A DNA stretch of 63,592 nucleotides from an uncultured Cryomorphaceae bacterium (lineage in GTDB: Bacteria; Bacteroidota; Bacteroidia; Flavobacteriales; Schleiferiaceae): assembly GCA_913031435.1 (NCBI GenBank), contig CAJWFD010000008.1, positions 1 to 63,592 on the forward strand. Reading direction: 5' to 3'. Below the pieces are notes generated by a model that had not been told where the DNA came from, did not search any database, and saw only the letters and a program-made list of their open reading frames with translations. Positions 1 through 9,814 of the stretch are shown here, one piece after another. Every line of letters starts with the position of its first letter. Positions within the stretch are counted from its first letter, which is position 1. The translations under genes and the position numbers were made by a program.

Positions 1-26
1 AGGTTTTGTGAATAGAATAAGGGTAT

Positions 27-69
27 GAAAAAAAAACACCCCCGCCTCTCCAAGGAGAGCACGAGGGTG
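27..69 (-). terminator. Rho-independent terminator of the T9SS cargo gene
   Basis: Read on the minus strand, a stem made from CACCC (37-41) with GGGTG (65-69) and CTCTCC (46-51) with GGAGAG (54-59) is followed by a run of about ten T (27-36). It lies 23 nt beyond the stop codon of the 1592-residue protein gene, in the right orientation to end it. Confidence 0.8.
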
Positions 70-91
70 AAAAAAAAGCGGTGTTTAAGAC

Positions 92-3000
92 CTACTCGAC
101 GATCAGTCGTTGTACGTCAGTTCCTGAAGGAGTGATTGCTTCAACTAGATACAAACCAGATGCCCATCCAGTGGTCTCTATTTGGAATGTATTTATGCCT
201 TCACTACCGTGAACGCTCATAGTCGTCATCAATTGGCCTTGTATATTTCTAACGGTAATCCGCACATCAGCATCTTGTTGGAAGGAAATAGGTAATTGCG
301 CCATACCTGAGGTAGGGTTTGGATGGATGTTACCCACCCCAATGTGATACTCTAGTTCTTCCTCGCCGATAACATATACCTTAGTATTATCAACCGCCTT
401 GTAAAAACAGAAATCATCAATTCCCCATCCTGCCTTGTTAATGGTTTCATCTGATCCAAAACGGAACCTAAATATTGCATTACGCGCAGTATCTACACCG
501 ATGTTTATGCGGGCTTGTTCCCACCCGTTACTTACACCAGTCCATCCCGGATTATAAACATCTAATGATGTTACAAAAGAGGTATTGAACCATGTGGCAC
601 CAAATAAGTTTGTTCCTACAGTGTACCAACTGATACCACCATCAAAAGTGATATCTATTGATCCCCCATCGTGGTATATTTCCGTAGAGAATGCATGTAA
701 GAATTCATAGGTATATACCTGTCCAGAGTCTAACTTAAATACAGGAGTAAATAGTGAAGATGAATCACGCTTCCCGTAATCAGCATCTAAATCAGTTACC
801 CATGCGTTTGTCCCTGAGGCTGCAGCAATAAGAGGAGCATGTGATGGAGCACCCATTTCCCAACGTGTATTCCCATCTTTTACGAACGTATTGTAAGTCA
901 CCCATGGTGCTATTGCTGGATCATCAAAGTTGTTACAGTATGAGCTGTCAACACCCATGTCAATTTTATCCAAAACAATAATATCTGCACAAATGAGGTC
1001 ATCCGTAGGTAAGTTATCTGGCTTACTATCTGGTAAGCTCGTTCTTACACATACATTATGTAAACCGCTTGAAGGGCTGATCCAATCTCCGTCAAACTCG
1101 TACACTGCTGTTTTTCTTGGAATCAATGGTGGATCGAAAACGACTTGTTCAGGACTAGACCATGTGGTACCACCATCTACAGAGAATTCAACCATACAGC
1201 TGTCTAAAACTTTAGCTCCCGTATTTTTGATGGCAGTCTTTAAATGGTTGTTTTGATCAGGTACTGGTAGATATTCTACTGTTGTAACATTTACAGGCGC
1301 AGCACTGTTTTGCGGTGGAATATAGACTTCTACTTTATCAAGATTCCATCCGTCTTTGTTTCCACCTACTGTTTTTAGTTGAGCACGCAGGATAAGCGGC
1401 GCGGCGGAAAAATTCCAAGCGGATAAAGGCCATATACTTGTTGTTTGTCCAACATTACCTATCCATGCACTTCCAGAACTAGCAGTACCAGTGTTGTACC
1501 AGTTTGTAGAGACTACATTTTGAGGATCCCAAAACCCTAAATTATTCCACTGTCCATTACCTTGATACTCGATAATAGCAATATCACCTGTGTTGAGATC
1601 AATGTCGTGTGTTAGTCGTAGTTCTGCTCCTGCTATAGTGTCAAAACCAATAAAACGAGGGAAGTAGATGAATTCTTCAACACCTCCAGGAACGTTGCCA
1701 TTCACTTTGGTACCGTATCCTTTGTTTCCACCAAGCGCATTGATGACACCAGGTTTCCATAAGTTAAGATCACCAGCAACGAAGAAACCGCTTGTATCTC
1801 CTGCAACACAGTTTTCGAAATCTTCGACAAAACCCGATTGAATGTAAAGTTCTGGCCATCCTGCAGACGTAGTAAACGAACTATCATTCCAGCTGTGTGT
1901 ATCACCTGATTTAGTAGTCCAAGCAAAGATCTCAAAGGATCCTGTGGGCCACGCTACTGTATTCGTGTTGTCAATCGCATTGCCCATTGTCCCTGCACTA
2001 ACGGCAGTGGAACTGGTGTAGGTATAGGTAGTGCTTATTCCGGCATTTACGCCACAAGTTGGAGTCACCGTATAGGAGATGGGGATGTTGGATTGGCTAT
2101 TCTTTCCAAAATTCCTTAGCTTGACCTGTACCTTTTTACCAGCTGGTCCACCTACTAAATTTACACGTGCTCCAGGAGCAATTATATGATCTACTCCAAC
2201 GTCAACATTTTTTTTATCGAAAATCGCAATATCATCAAACCCAATATCTGCACCTATACCAAACCCTGATTTTTGGGCAATAAAACGGAGTTTCACCGTT
2301 TTACCTGCTTGAGAACTTAGATCAACTTCGTAAAATGACCAATTGTCCTTTTCATCAGTTAGTTTGGTTGTAAAAGGAGTCATAGGATTCGTCCAATTAT
2401 TTTCACCGCCCTTGATCCACTGAACACGAATAGCTCCAATGTCTGCGCCAAACATGTGGTGACGAAATTGAAGTACAGGGTTAGTCATACCTGTTAAATC
2501 TAAACATTTGGATACTAAAGTTGCAGAAGCGGGGGAGGTTCCATAATCTCCTTCTGTAACGAGATAATTACCATAGCCACTCTTATCAGTTATCGGACCG
2601 GATCCAACGGTTGGTGTAAATCCAGTTCCAACCATAAACGCATACTCACCAGTTGAACTACCAGGTGAGGCAGAGAATACAGTATTAGAGAATGAACCTG
2701 CATTTAACGGTGTATTATTTCCTGGTGTAGTGGCTGCATCATCTAAATTCAACACATAAGGGAATGTAGTATGAGGCTGTTCGTGTACAATACGGATGGG
2801 CCCAATAGTGTCATTGGTATTGACTGTATCTCCGGACTGTTCTACGTATACCTTGATGTCGTAAATACCATAACCGGTCAAATCAGGACCTGTAGCGAAT
2901 GAGAAAAGGGAAGAATCGCCTAATTCTAATAGTTTATTCGTGATGTACTCCGTGTGCGTTTGATTAGTGGTATTACCTGCGAGATTTGTGTATTCAAAGT

Positions 3001-4870
3001 CCCACGTTACAGGTATACTATCTAAGTCGTTGCAACCATTATTTTGAACCCAAAGATCAATGAGTTCGTTATTAGAATAAGAACAGAATCCATTCTCAGG
3101 ATGAAAGACGTCTCTTAGGGCAACTTCATACGCGGCAGGCTCGTAAACACGAATATTATCGAGAGCTATATCACCCTTTAGTGCAGTCCCTCTATTTCCA
3201 GAGAAACGCAACCTAACATAGTCGCCGGTGATGTCATTCAGTGAAACAGAGAACGTTTTCCATGAATCTGCTGATTTCGATTGCTGCTGATAATCAATCC
3301 TAGCAAGACCAGTATATGCACTAGAATTAAACCCTGTATCTGCTGTTACAGCTAAGAAATCGACATGCGCGCCATACATATGGTAATCAAATTCAAGTAG
3401 TACACAACTTTTACTACGCAGATCAATACATGGAGTGATCATGTGTGCTTTGCTATTGCTGACACCTTGATCAGCTTCTGTATAAATATACTTACCTGAA
3501 CCACTAGGAGAAGAATCTCCGTTAGGCCCGGTTAAGTTGGTCGACGTACTTCCAGAGCGTATGGCCCAGGCATATCCTATGGTGTTTTCGTTTGGAATCA
3601 CCTTATAATTCTGACCAGTTGGTGGGTTTTGATCAGGGAAATTCCCACGGTGACTGGTACCGGAGGATCCAGAACCGGTTCCTGCAAGCCAAAATAAAGG
3701 ATCATCAAAGTTTTGTTCTAACGGCAATGTTGTAGAATAAGGGAAAGAGGTTTGTGTAGAGACACCACAAATAGGTGGTAATGAAGGTTCTCTCCAAAAC
3801 TTATAGCTTTGAGAAGGTGCCGATTCTAGTGGATCCCTAACCACGTTAGGACAGGCACAATCAAATATTCTCACGAACCATTCTATGGTGTCATTGACAC
3901 CTATGGCGCCAAAGGAATAGGTGTAAATTGAAGAATCAGGACAACTCGAAGTCACTCCTGAAGTCATCAATGAATCTGTCCAAATACTCCAAGCAGTATT
4001 ACTGTAATCATAACGACGGAAATAAATTCTCAAGCTATCGACACCGATATTATCTTTCCCTTCAACGCGGACGTTTTGGGTCGGCATGTAGCGTGCACCT
4101 ATAGGTTTTGCTTGTGGATTAATCCCAACCCAATCTAACGTGGGTGGTTCTAATTCACAGGGTGCACCTTCGATCATAATATTATCAACAAACCAACCCG
4201 CTAATCCGCTTGGAGAAGGAGTACCAGTTTTGTTATTCATAATGAAGCGGATTTTACACTGTGCAAATCCGTTTTGCGTATTTGTAGCGTCATATGCCCC
4301 TAAATAAGTACTCAAGTCGAATGTTTCTCGCGCCCACCAAGTATTAGCAGGAGTTACACCAGTATTGCTGTTTCCGATTGTTGGACCTTGCCAATAAGGA
4401 GATAATAATGCGGAGGGATAAGATAATTCATTAAACCAGCCTTGGGAACTAAACTGAGGCGATCCACCTTGATATTCCGCACCAGTAAGGTTAACCCAAG
4501 TCGATCCGTTGTCCCGAGACATTTGAATGGTCCCTTTTTGGATGTATCTGATCTTACAGATTTGATCGAAAGTAAATCGAACGTTAGTGTATCCTATTGT
4601 TGTGAAATCATCCGTTTCCATAATGATGGAATCATTCGCAAAACATTGCGTGTGAAACGATCGAGTACCTGTGGTTTTTAAAAATGTGGTGTCATTCCAA
4701 GAACGCGTTGCATTCGTTGAATCCGTATTGAAATTTGCCGCGATTGAATCTGCCGATAGCGTTCCATCGAAGTTCTCGGTGAAAACCGTATCGATTGGTG
4801 GAGCGAATTGAGCAAAGGCTGAGGGTGCAGCAACAACAAAAAGGAGTGCAGCTAGTAAGCTTTTCTTCAT
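92..4870 (-). CDS. Giant secreted modular protein with T9SS type A sorting domain
   Basis: Seen: 1592 residues starting with a classical signal peptide (charged MKKS, hydrophobic stretch, cleavage after AFAQ). The body repeats extracellular beta-sandwich modules. Two copies carry a MAM-like core with YHMYGA and HHMFGA near residues 500 and 820, each followed by an xxxDNI or xxDDI strand. CARDB-like stretches about distance between N- and C-terminal modules lie between them. The last ~80 residues begin NIHPNPTSG and end with GLYLVEAITPSG plus a basic/valine tail, the pattern of T9SS type A sorting domains. Known: such proteins cross the outer membrane by T9SS and are often anchored to A-LPS. 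Inference: cell-surface adhesin or structural protein; no catalytic motif was recognised. It is a single-gene unit with its own promoter-like box and terminator. Confidence 0.85.
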   Translation of the reverse strand: MKKSLLAALLFVVAAPSAFAQFAPPIDTVFTENFDGTLSADSIAANFNTDSTNATRSWNDTTFLKTTGTRSFHTQCFANDSIIMETDDFTTIGYTNVRFTFDQICKIRYIQKGTIQMSRDNGSTWVNLTGAEYQGGSPQFSSQGWFNELSYPSALLSPYWQGPTIGNSNTGVTPANTWWARETFDLSTYLGAYDATNTQNGFAQCKIRFIMNNKTGTPSPSGLAGWFVDNIMIEGAPCELEPPTLDWVGINPQAKPIGARYMPTQNVRVEGKDNIGVDSLRIYFRRYDYSNTAWSIWTDSLMTSGVTSSCPDSSIYTYSFGAIGVNDTIEWFVRIFDCACPNVVRDPLESAPSQSYKFWREPSLPPICGVSTQTSFPYSTTLPLEQNFDDPLFWLAGTGSGSSGTSHRGNFPDQNPPTGQNYKVIPNENTIGYAWAIRSGSTSTNLTGPNGDSSPSGSGKYIYTEADQGVSNSKAHMITPCIDLRSKSCVLLEFDYHMYGAHVDFLAVTADTGFNSSAYTGLARIDYQQQSKSADSWKTFSVSLNDITGDYVRLRFSGNRGTALKGDIALDNIRVYEPAAYEVALRDVFHPENGFCSYSNNELIDLWVQNNGCNDLDSIPVTWDFEYTNLAGNTTNQTHTEYITNKLLELGDSSLFSFATGPDLTGYGIYDIKVYVEQSGDTVNTNDTIGPIRIVHEQPHTTFPYVLNLDDAATTPGNNTPLNAGSFSNTVFSASPGSSTGEYAFMVGTGFTPTVGSGPITDKSGYGNYLVTEGDYGTSPASATLVSKCLDLTGMTNPVLQFRHHMFGADIGAIRVQWIKGGENNWTNPMTPFTTKLTDEKDNWSFYEVDLSSQAGKTVKLRFIAQKSGFGIGADIGFDDIAIFDKKNVDVGVDHIIAPGARVNLVGGPAGKKVQVKLRNFGKNSQSNIPISYTVTPTCGVNAGISTTYTYTSSTAVSAGTMGNAIDNTNTVAWPTGSFEIFAWTTKSGDTHSWNDSSFTTSAGWPELYIQSGFVEDFENCVAGDTSGFFVAGDLNLWKPGVINALGGNKGYGTKVNGNVPGGVEEFIYFPRFIGFDTIAGAELRLTHDIDLNTGDIAIIEYQGNGQWNNLGFWDPQNVVSTNWYNTGTASSGSAWIGNVGQTTSIWPLSAWNFSAAPLILRAQLKTVGGNKDGWNLDKVEVYIPPQNSAAPVNVTTVEYLPVPDQNNHLKTAIKNTGAKVLDSCMVEFSVDGGTTWSSPEQVVFDPPLIPRKTAVYEFDGDWISPSSGLHNVCVRTSLPDSKPDNLPTDDLICADIIVLDKIDMGVDSSYCNNFDDPAIAPWVTYNTFVKDGNTRWEMGAPSHAPLIAAASGTNAWVTDLDADYGKRDSSSLFTPVFKLDSGQVYTYEFLHAFSTEIYHDGGSIDITFDGGISWYTVGTNLFGATWFNTSFVTSLDVYNPGWTGVSNGWEQARINIGVDTARNAIFRFRFGSDETINKAGWGIDDFCFYKAVDNTKVYVIGEEELEYHIGVGNIHPNPTSGMAQLPISFQQDADVRITVRNIQGQLMTTMSVHGSEGINTFQIETTGWASGLYLVEAITPSGTDVQRLIVE

Positions 4871-4909
4871 TTTAATGCGTTTGTGTTAACCTGTTTTCAA
4901 GGGTGTTTA

Positions 4910-4917
4910 CAAATATA
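4910..4917 (-). promoter_or_regulatory. Bacteroidota -7 box (TATATTTG) for the T9SS cargo gene
   Basis: The minus strand reads TATATTTG, an exact TAnnTTTG, about 40 nt upstream of the start codon at 4870. No convincing TTG -33 element was found at the usual distance. Confidence 0.45.
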
Positions 4918-4999
4918 TAAAAATGAAGATACGCCCGACTTGTAAGTCTCTAAAAGTGATACATGAATGAACGACCGATTTAAGGAACGAATCAACGTG

Positions 5000-5614
5000 T
5001 TATTTTACGTTGAAATAGAAGATGCGTTTACCCTCAAGATAAAGCTCTAATAGATCTTCTCTTTGTACTGGCCCGACACCAGCCGGAGTCCCAGTAAATA
5101 TGAGGTCCCCGGTTTTTAACGTGAAGTATTTCGATACATGGGAGATGAGTTCGTCCACAGAAAATAACATCTGTTTAGTGTTGCCTTCTTGCACTTTTTT
5201 ACCGTTGATATCGAGATAGAAATCAATGTTGTTTATGTTCTTTTTAAGGCTTTCGAGACTAAAAAAATTAGATACTGCCGCAGATCCGTCGAATGCCTTT
5301 GCCTTTTCCCAGGGTAGTCCATTTTTTTTACAATCTTCTTGAACATCCCTTGCCGTGAAATCGATACCTAAGGCAATTTCATTATAGTACTTGTGTGCAA
5401 ATCGAGGTTCAATATGCTTACCAAGTCTATTGATTTTTACAACAACTTCAATTTCATAGTGAACATCGTTGCTATGCTCAGGAATGAAAAAGGGATGCTT
5501 TTTTAGTAAAATAGCAGTATCAGGCTTAAGGAATACAACAGGTTCTTGTGGAATAGGATTGTTTAGCTCTTCAGCATGCTTTGCGTAATTTCTGCCGATG
5601 CAAATGATCTTCAT
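5000..5614 (-). CDS. Fumarylacetoacetate hydrolase (FAH) family protein
   Basis: The 204-residue protein has FAH-superfamily features: IGRNYAKHAEE at the N terminus, the metal-binding glutamates in HYEIEVVVKI, GIDFTARDVQ, and the C-terminal FTGTPAGVG loop. Family members hydrolyse C-C bonds or decarboxylate/tautomerise 2-oxo acids (acylpyruvate hydrolase, oxaloacetate decarboxylase or tautomerase) in the cytoplasm; the substrate cannot be read from sequence. A longer in-frame start exists at 5701 but would run deep into the upstream exonuclease gene, and homologues start MKIICIGRNY, so 5614 is chosen. It begins 5 nt after the stop of the exonuclease gene, so the two are probably cotranscribed. 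Confidence 0.85.
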   Translation of the reverse strand: MKIICIGRNYAKHAEELNNPIPQEPVVFLKPDTAILLKKHPFFIPEHSNDVHYEIEVVVKINRLGKHIEPRFAHKYYNEIALGIDFTARDVQEDCKKNGLPWEKAKAFDGSAAVSNFFSLESLKKNINNIDFYLDINGKKVQEGNTKQMLFSVDELISHVSKYFTLKTGDLIFTGTPAGVGPVQREDLLELYLEGKRIFYFNVK

Positions 5615-5619
5615 ATTAG

Positions 5620-6390
5620 TTAGGCCTTGTTGAATTCTCGGAGGCGGATAGAGGTCAGTACTTTCTTGGTATACAGTGGGAAATCTGCATTTTGAATCCA
5701 AGAAAAATAGCCTGGGTTTTCCGTGAGAACGCTTTTAACAGTTTGACCTCTGTATTTTCCAAAAGTGAAGATCTCAACATTGTGCTCATCATAAGCGATA
5801 AACCCGGCGAAATCAGCCACTTTTTGACGATTTGAGAAATCAGCAAGGAATTCCATATTATTCTCCAATTCGTCATATCGCTCTATCTGAGCTTTCAAGA
5901 CTTCGTAGGTTGCTAGAACATCTGCTTCCGCAGTGTGCGCATTCTCTAAGGATGCATTACAATAGAATACGTAGGCTGCACTTAACGTTCTCTGCTCCAG
6001 CCTGTGGAAAATATTCTGTACGTCAACGGCTCTTCGTTTACCCATATCAAAATCAATGCCTGCTCTGAGAAATTCCTCTGCTAATAGGGGGATGTCAAAT
6101 TTATTACTATTAAACCCGGCAAGATCACTGTCCGATATTAAAGTGTAGACCTCTTGCGCGATGTCAGCAAAAATAGGCTCATGGTCAACATCTTTATTAT
6201 ATATACCGTGAACATTTGAAGCGCCTGTCGGGATAGGAATTGTTGGATTCACTCTCCACGTATGAGTCTCTTCGATATGATCAGGATGTACTTTGTGAAT
6301 ACAGATCTCTACAATTCGGTCATTAGTGACGTTTACACCAGTAGTTTCTAGATCAAAAAAACACATTGGACGTTGAAGGTTGAGCTTCAT
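5620..6390 (-). CDS. DnaQ-like DEDDh 3'-5' exonuclease
   Basis: The 256-residue protein carries the three exonuclease motifs of the DNA polymerase III epsilon/RNase T superfamily: Exo I FFDLETTG near residue 10, Exo II GFNSNKFDIPLL near residue 90, and Exo III HTAEADVLAT (the h of DEDDh) near residue 150. The C-terminal ~60 residues, ending FTFGKYRGQTVKSV and a NADFPLYTKK stretch, are a small extra domain found on Bacteroidota homologues. Expected role: removing nucleotides from DNA 3' ends in repair or proofreading. The chosen start (MKLNLQRP) lies after the terminator of the preceding E2 gene; the longer frame to 6489 would span that terminator, so it is rejected. Confidence 0.85.
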   Translation of the reverse strand: MKLNLQRPMCFFDLETTGVNVTNDRIVEICIHKVHPDHIEETHTWRVNPTIPIPTGASNVHGIYNKDVDHEPIFADIAQEVYTLISDSDLAGFNSNKFDIPLLAEEFLRAGIDFDMGKRRAVDVQNIFHRLEQRTLSAAYVFYCNASLENAHTAEADVLATYEVLKAQIERYDELENNMEFLADFSNRQKVADFAGFIAYDEHNVEIFTFGKYRGQTVKSVLTENPGYFSWIQNADFPLYTKKVLTSIRLREFNKA

Positions 6391-6417
6391 AGTTATGGGT
6401 ATAAGGCAATTATAAAC

Positions 6418-6442
6418 AAAAAAAGACCGCCCTAAGGCGGCC
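6418..6442 (-). terminator. Rho-independent terminator after the E2 gene
   Basis: On the minus strand GGCCGCC-TTAG-GGCGGTC is followed by seven T. It lies 37 nt after the stop of the E2 gene (6479) and just upstream of the exonuclease start, separating the two transcription units. Confidence 0.85.
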
Positions 6443-6478
6443 TTATAAAAGTACACTATCTGATTGAAAACACAGGTT

Positions 6479-7807
6479 TTAAATCTCACGATTTAAATCC
6501 CAAGCCTCGAGGTATTCTGCAACACGCTTCACAAACATACCTCCTAACGCACCGTCTACAGCCCTATGGTCATAACTATGACTTAAAAACATTTTGTGAC
6601 GTACAGCAATCATATCACCTTCTGGCGTTTCTACCACAGCAGGTTTTTTCTGAATGGCTCCTGCAGCCATAATAGCCACTTGAGGTTGGTTGATGATAGG
6701 GGTGCCCATAACATTACCAAAGGTACCCACGTTAGTGAGCGTGTAAGTTCCTCCAGATACTTCGTCTGGCTTTAAGGCATTGTTTCGTGCACGATTAGCG
6801 AGATCGTTTACAGCCTTTGTTAATCCTAGAAGACTTAGTTGGTCTGCATTTTTAATAACAGGCACAATCAAGTTTCCAGAAGGAAGTGCTGCTGCCATTC
6901 CCACGTTAATATTCTTGTGCTTGATAATGTTCGTACCATCGATACTCACATTAATCATAGGAAAGTCTTGTATGGATTTTATGATTGCTTCCATTATTAT
7001 AGGTGTGAACGTGATTTTCTCACCATGCTTTTTTTGGAATTCATTTTTGACTTTGTTCCTCCACTGAACCACTTTTGTAAGATCTGCTTCAACAAAACTT
7101 GTCACGTGCGGAGATGTTCTTACTGAATTCACCATATGATCAGCAATCAGCCTACGCATCCTGTCCATCTCGATGATTTCATCTCCCGCGGAAGGGATAA
7201 CGGCAGGTGCGGTTCTTGGAGCTTCTGTCTTCGTAATGGGTGCAGTTACAGCTGATTTAGCTATTGGAGCTGTGGCAACTGGTTGGAGTTTTCCAGAAGC
7301 AATGTAAGCAAGAATATCTTTCTTCGTTACTCTGCCTTCCTTACCGGTTCCGCTAATAACGTCCAATTCTGACTGACTTATACCCTCTTCCTTCGACATA
7401 GCGCGGACGAGTGGCGAATAGAAACGTCCATTAGATGATTTGACGATACCTTCAGAGCCAGTTACCGATGTTATGGCGCTGGCTACTTGTTGCTCAATGT
7501 CAACTGCAGCTGCGGCAACTGACTCTTTAACAGGAGCCACCGGAGTAGTAGAGCTGTCGTTTTCTTCATTGGTTTCAATAATAGCAATAGCTGTTCCCAC
7601 TTGTGCAACATCATTTACATCTGCAATGATTTTTACAAGTGTTCCATTTACGGGTGATGGAACTTCACTGTCGACTTTGTCCGTTGCCACTTCTACGACA
7701 CTTTCTTCAGCCTCTATGGCGTCACCAACGTTTTTTAACCAAGTAGTGATTGTTGCTTCCGCAACGGATTCACCCATCTTGGGTAGGATTAATTCAAACT
7801 GAGCCAT
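6479..7807 (-). CDS. Dihydrolipoamide acyltransferase (E2 of a 2-oxo acid dehydrogenase complex)
   Basis: The 442-residue protein has the full E2 architecture. A lipoyl domain (1-77) carries the lipoylation lysine in EVATDKVDSE (K44). An Ala/Pro/Thr-rich linker follows. The peripheral-subunit-binding domain (about 130-167) reads SPLVRAMSKEEGI...GKEGRVTKKDIL. The catalytic acyltransferase domain (about 205-442) ends with SHSYDHRAVDGALGG, containing the DHRxxDG active site. E2 moves the acyl group from lipoate to CoA. The sequence resembles the branched-chain/pyruvate E2 common in Bacteroidota, but without E1 or E3 neighbours the substrate is open. A terminator follows at 6418-6442. Confidence 0.93.
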   Translation of the reverse strand: MAQFELILPKMGESVAEATITTWLKNVGDAIEAEESVVEVATDKVDSEVPSPVNGTLVKIIADVNDVAQVGTAIAIIETNEENDSSTTPVAPVKESVAAAAVDIEQQVASAITSVTGSEGIVKSSNGRFYSPLVRAMSKEEGISQSELDVISGTGKEGRVTKKDILAYIASGKLQPVATAPIAKSAVTAPITKTEAPRTAPAVIPSAGDEIIEMDRMRRLIADHMVNSVRTSPHVTSFVEADLTKVVQWRNKVKNEFQKKHGEKITFTPIIMEAIIKSIQDFPMINVSIDGTNIIKHKNINVGMAAALPSGNLIVPVIKNADQLSLLGLTKAVNDLANRARNNALKPDEVSGGTYTLTNVGTFGNVMGTPIINQPQVAIMAAGAIQKKPAVVETPEGDMIAVRHKMFLSHSYDHRAVDGALGGMFVKRVAEYLEAWDLNREI

Positions 7808-7862
7808 TGCATGTATAAGTTTATGCCTCTAATTTACGGCAAAATGTCCGCTATTTCGCGTT

Positions 7863-9812
7863 CTAAGACTTTTTGCTTAATTGCATCAAGTGCAATACGT
7901 CATGGCGCAAGCGTGCCTCTATTGCATAATTTTCAACAATAGCCCTTGCATTTTGCATATAGTCCAATTCTACGGGAATAACACTGCATATGTCAAAAAT
8001 AGGATGGGGTAAGGGAGGTACATTAAATTTTTGAGAAAGTGATCTGGAGTAGCCAATTAAGGACCTTTTACCCGTAAAAATATGTCCTGAATAGCGAATC
8101 CATAACTTCCAGGCGTTAAATCTTCCTGATACGGTGGCTAAAACTATTGTGACGGGTGCTAGAGCAACCACAAGGAAAGTTGCTATTATTTCAAATACTC
8201 TGCGCTGCCGTAAATATTGAGAATCAGCGGTCTGATGCGATTTTCGATAGGTTTCTCCTTGGGTTAGGCTGCTGTCGGATCCAATTATATATTTGTTTTT
8301 AGGCATAAGCGACTTTACAGAAGTCTGCTCGCCTAATGAGGTGAGTATTGATATTAATCTTTTATTTGAAACCCCTGAAACATCAATAATCAGCTCGTTA
8401 ACTCTATGCAAATGAACTAATGCCTGTAGCTTAAATAACCAATCTTCGTTATCGAAATTAGGTACCTCTTCCCAATAAAAAGAAGGTGTAATACCGCTAG
8501 AGTGAAGAATACCATCAAGAATGCTTTTGTTTGATTTTGATCCGAAAAATAAGATACGCGGTTGTTTGGTGGCGCCTTCGAACATAGGCTTACCCGATAA
8601 GACTGAAAGAATAGTCCTCCAGCCTAACATTGCGGAGAGACCACCTAGAGCACCTAAAATCAATAGTGCTCTTGAAAAGCGAAGCTCCTCAGGCAGCAGG
8701 CCGTAGAAAAACCCCAAAATCAGGGTAGTTGCGATCATAGATCTTACCATCACTATTGGGCGGTTGTTTTTGAAGTAGACTCCACTTAACCATAGGCCGA
8801 ACAACCAGGCAAGCACGTAGGATCCTTGAACGGGATAAGTATAGAGATCTGGATAAGACCCACCATTAATAAATCTATGATTTTGTTCCCAATATGATTT
8901 GATGGTATTCAAAATGGCATACAGCACTACAGCGTCAAGCAGAGGCGTTAATGTGCTTTTCCCTAAACGTGCAGCGATTGCCAGTGCAGCTCTTAGGTAA
9001 ATCCCTAAGTAAATCAGTAGACTATATGCTGCGGCTGACGACCCGGTGAATTGCTTCTTAGCGAAAAGCACCATCGCCTTGTAGAACATTCGAACATAAT
9101 TTAAGCTACCTCTTTTGGTACTTTCGCCCTTGTAATGAATAATTTGAGATTCAGAAAAGTAGATGTTTTTATGACCTGTCTTTTGAAGTTCATAACTTAG
9201 ATCAATATCTTCTCCATACATGAAATACTGAGGATCGAAACCACCTACACTAAGCAGAAGTTCTGTCGGTATCATCATGAAACATCCCACTAGAATATCG
9301 ACCTCATGATTTTCCTCAGGACTCAGGTGACCTAAGTGGTATCGAGCGAATACAGAGGATTTTGGAAAAATAGATGACAGCCCTGTGATTTTCCAGAGCG
9401 CAACAAGTGGCGTAGGTAAGGCTCTTTTACTTTCGGGTAAAAATTGACCGCTTCCGTCTATTCCCTTGATGCCAAGACCACCAACTTTTGGATGAGCTAT
9501 TAAATACGAGACACATTTCTCTATGGTATCTTCTTGCAGGACCGTATCTGGATTTAAAATAAGTGTGTAAACACCTTTTGCAAGCGAAAACCCTTGATTG
9601 TTCGCTCTTCCGAACCCAACATTTTCAATATTATCAACCCATATAATGTGCTCGAATGTAGCGCATAGTTGATCTCTACCGGAATCCTTACTAGAATTAT
9701 CGACTATAATTACTTCATAGTCGTACTGCGTTTGGCTTTTGAAAATGCTGTCCAAACATTGCGTCAAGAATTCCTTGACATTATAGTTTACTATGACAAT
9801 ACTGAGTTTCAA
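7863..9812 (-). CDS. GT2 glycosyltransferase fused to a polyprenyl-phosphotransferase-like membrane region
   Basis: Residues 1-250 are a GT-A family 2 glycosyltransferase: SIVIVNYNVKEFL, the NPDTV metal-site loop near residue 92, and a GEDIDLSYELQKTGH acceptor loop, as in rhamnosyltransferases. Residues about 250-400 hold four or so hydrophobic segments. Then comes a Rossmann-like segment (about 420-510, RILFFGSKSNKSIL) and a tail starting RRVFEIIATFLVVAL and containing GKRSLIGYSR. These echo the RxFDI...P membrane helix and G-x-MSLVGPRP motif of bacterial sugar-phosphate transferases, but the catalytic stretch between them is much too short. Inference: a bifunctional ancestor whose second half lost chemistry and may act as a membrane scaffold. 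The start lies 2 nt beyond the recR stop, so the pair is cotranscribed. Confidence 0.8.
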   Translation of the reverse strand: MKLSIVIVNYNVKEFLTQCLDSIFKSQTQYDYEVIIVDNSSKDSGRDQLCATFEHIIWVDNIENVGFGRANNQGFSLAKGVYTLILNPDTVLQEDTIEKCVSYLIAHPKVGGLGIKGIDGSGQFLPESKRALPTPLVALWKITGLSSIFPKSSVFARYHLGHLSPEENHEVDILVGCFMMIPTELLLSVGGFDPQYFMYGEDIDLSYELQKTGHKNIYFSESQIIHYKGESTKRGSLNYVRMFYKAMVLFAKKQFTGSSAAAYSLLIYLGIYLRAALAIAARLGKSTLTPLLDAVVLYAILNTIKSYWEQNHRFINGGSYPDLYTYPVQGSYVLAWLFGLWLSGVYFKNNRPIVMVRSMIATTLILGFFYGLLPEELRFSRALLILGALGGLSAMLGWRTILSVLSGKPMFEGATKQPRILFFGSKSNKSILDGILHSSGITPSFYWEEVPNFDNEDWLFKLQALVHLHRVNELIIDVSGVSNKRLISILTSLGEQTSVKSLMPKNKYIIGSDSSLTQGETYRKSHQTADSQYLRQRRVFEIIATFLVVALAPVTIVLATVSGRFNAWKLWIRYSGHIFTGKRSLIGYSRSLSQKFNVPPLPHPIFDICSVIPVELDYMQNARAIVENYAIEARLRHDVLHLMQLSKKS

Positions 9813-9814
9813 AT

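Noticed and set aside
930-1256. 108-codon plus-strand frame inside the giant T9SS protein gene
   Set aside because: Antisense shadow of a well-supported gene, no start context and no recognisable features.
7440-7802. 120-codon plus-strand frame opposite the lipoyl domain of E2
   Set aside because: Low-complexity Ser/Thr/Ala translation is the mirror image of the E2 linker; the E2 assignment is secure.
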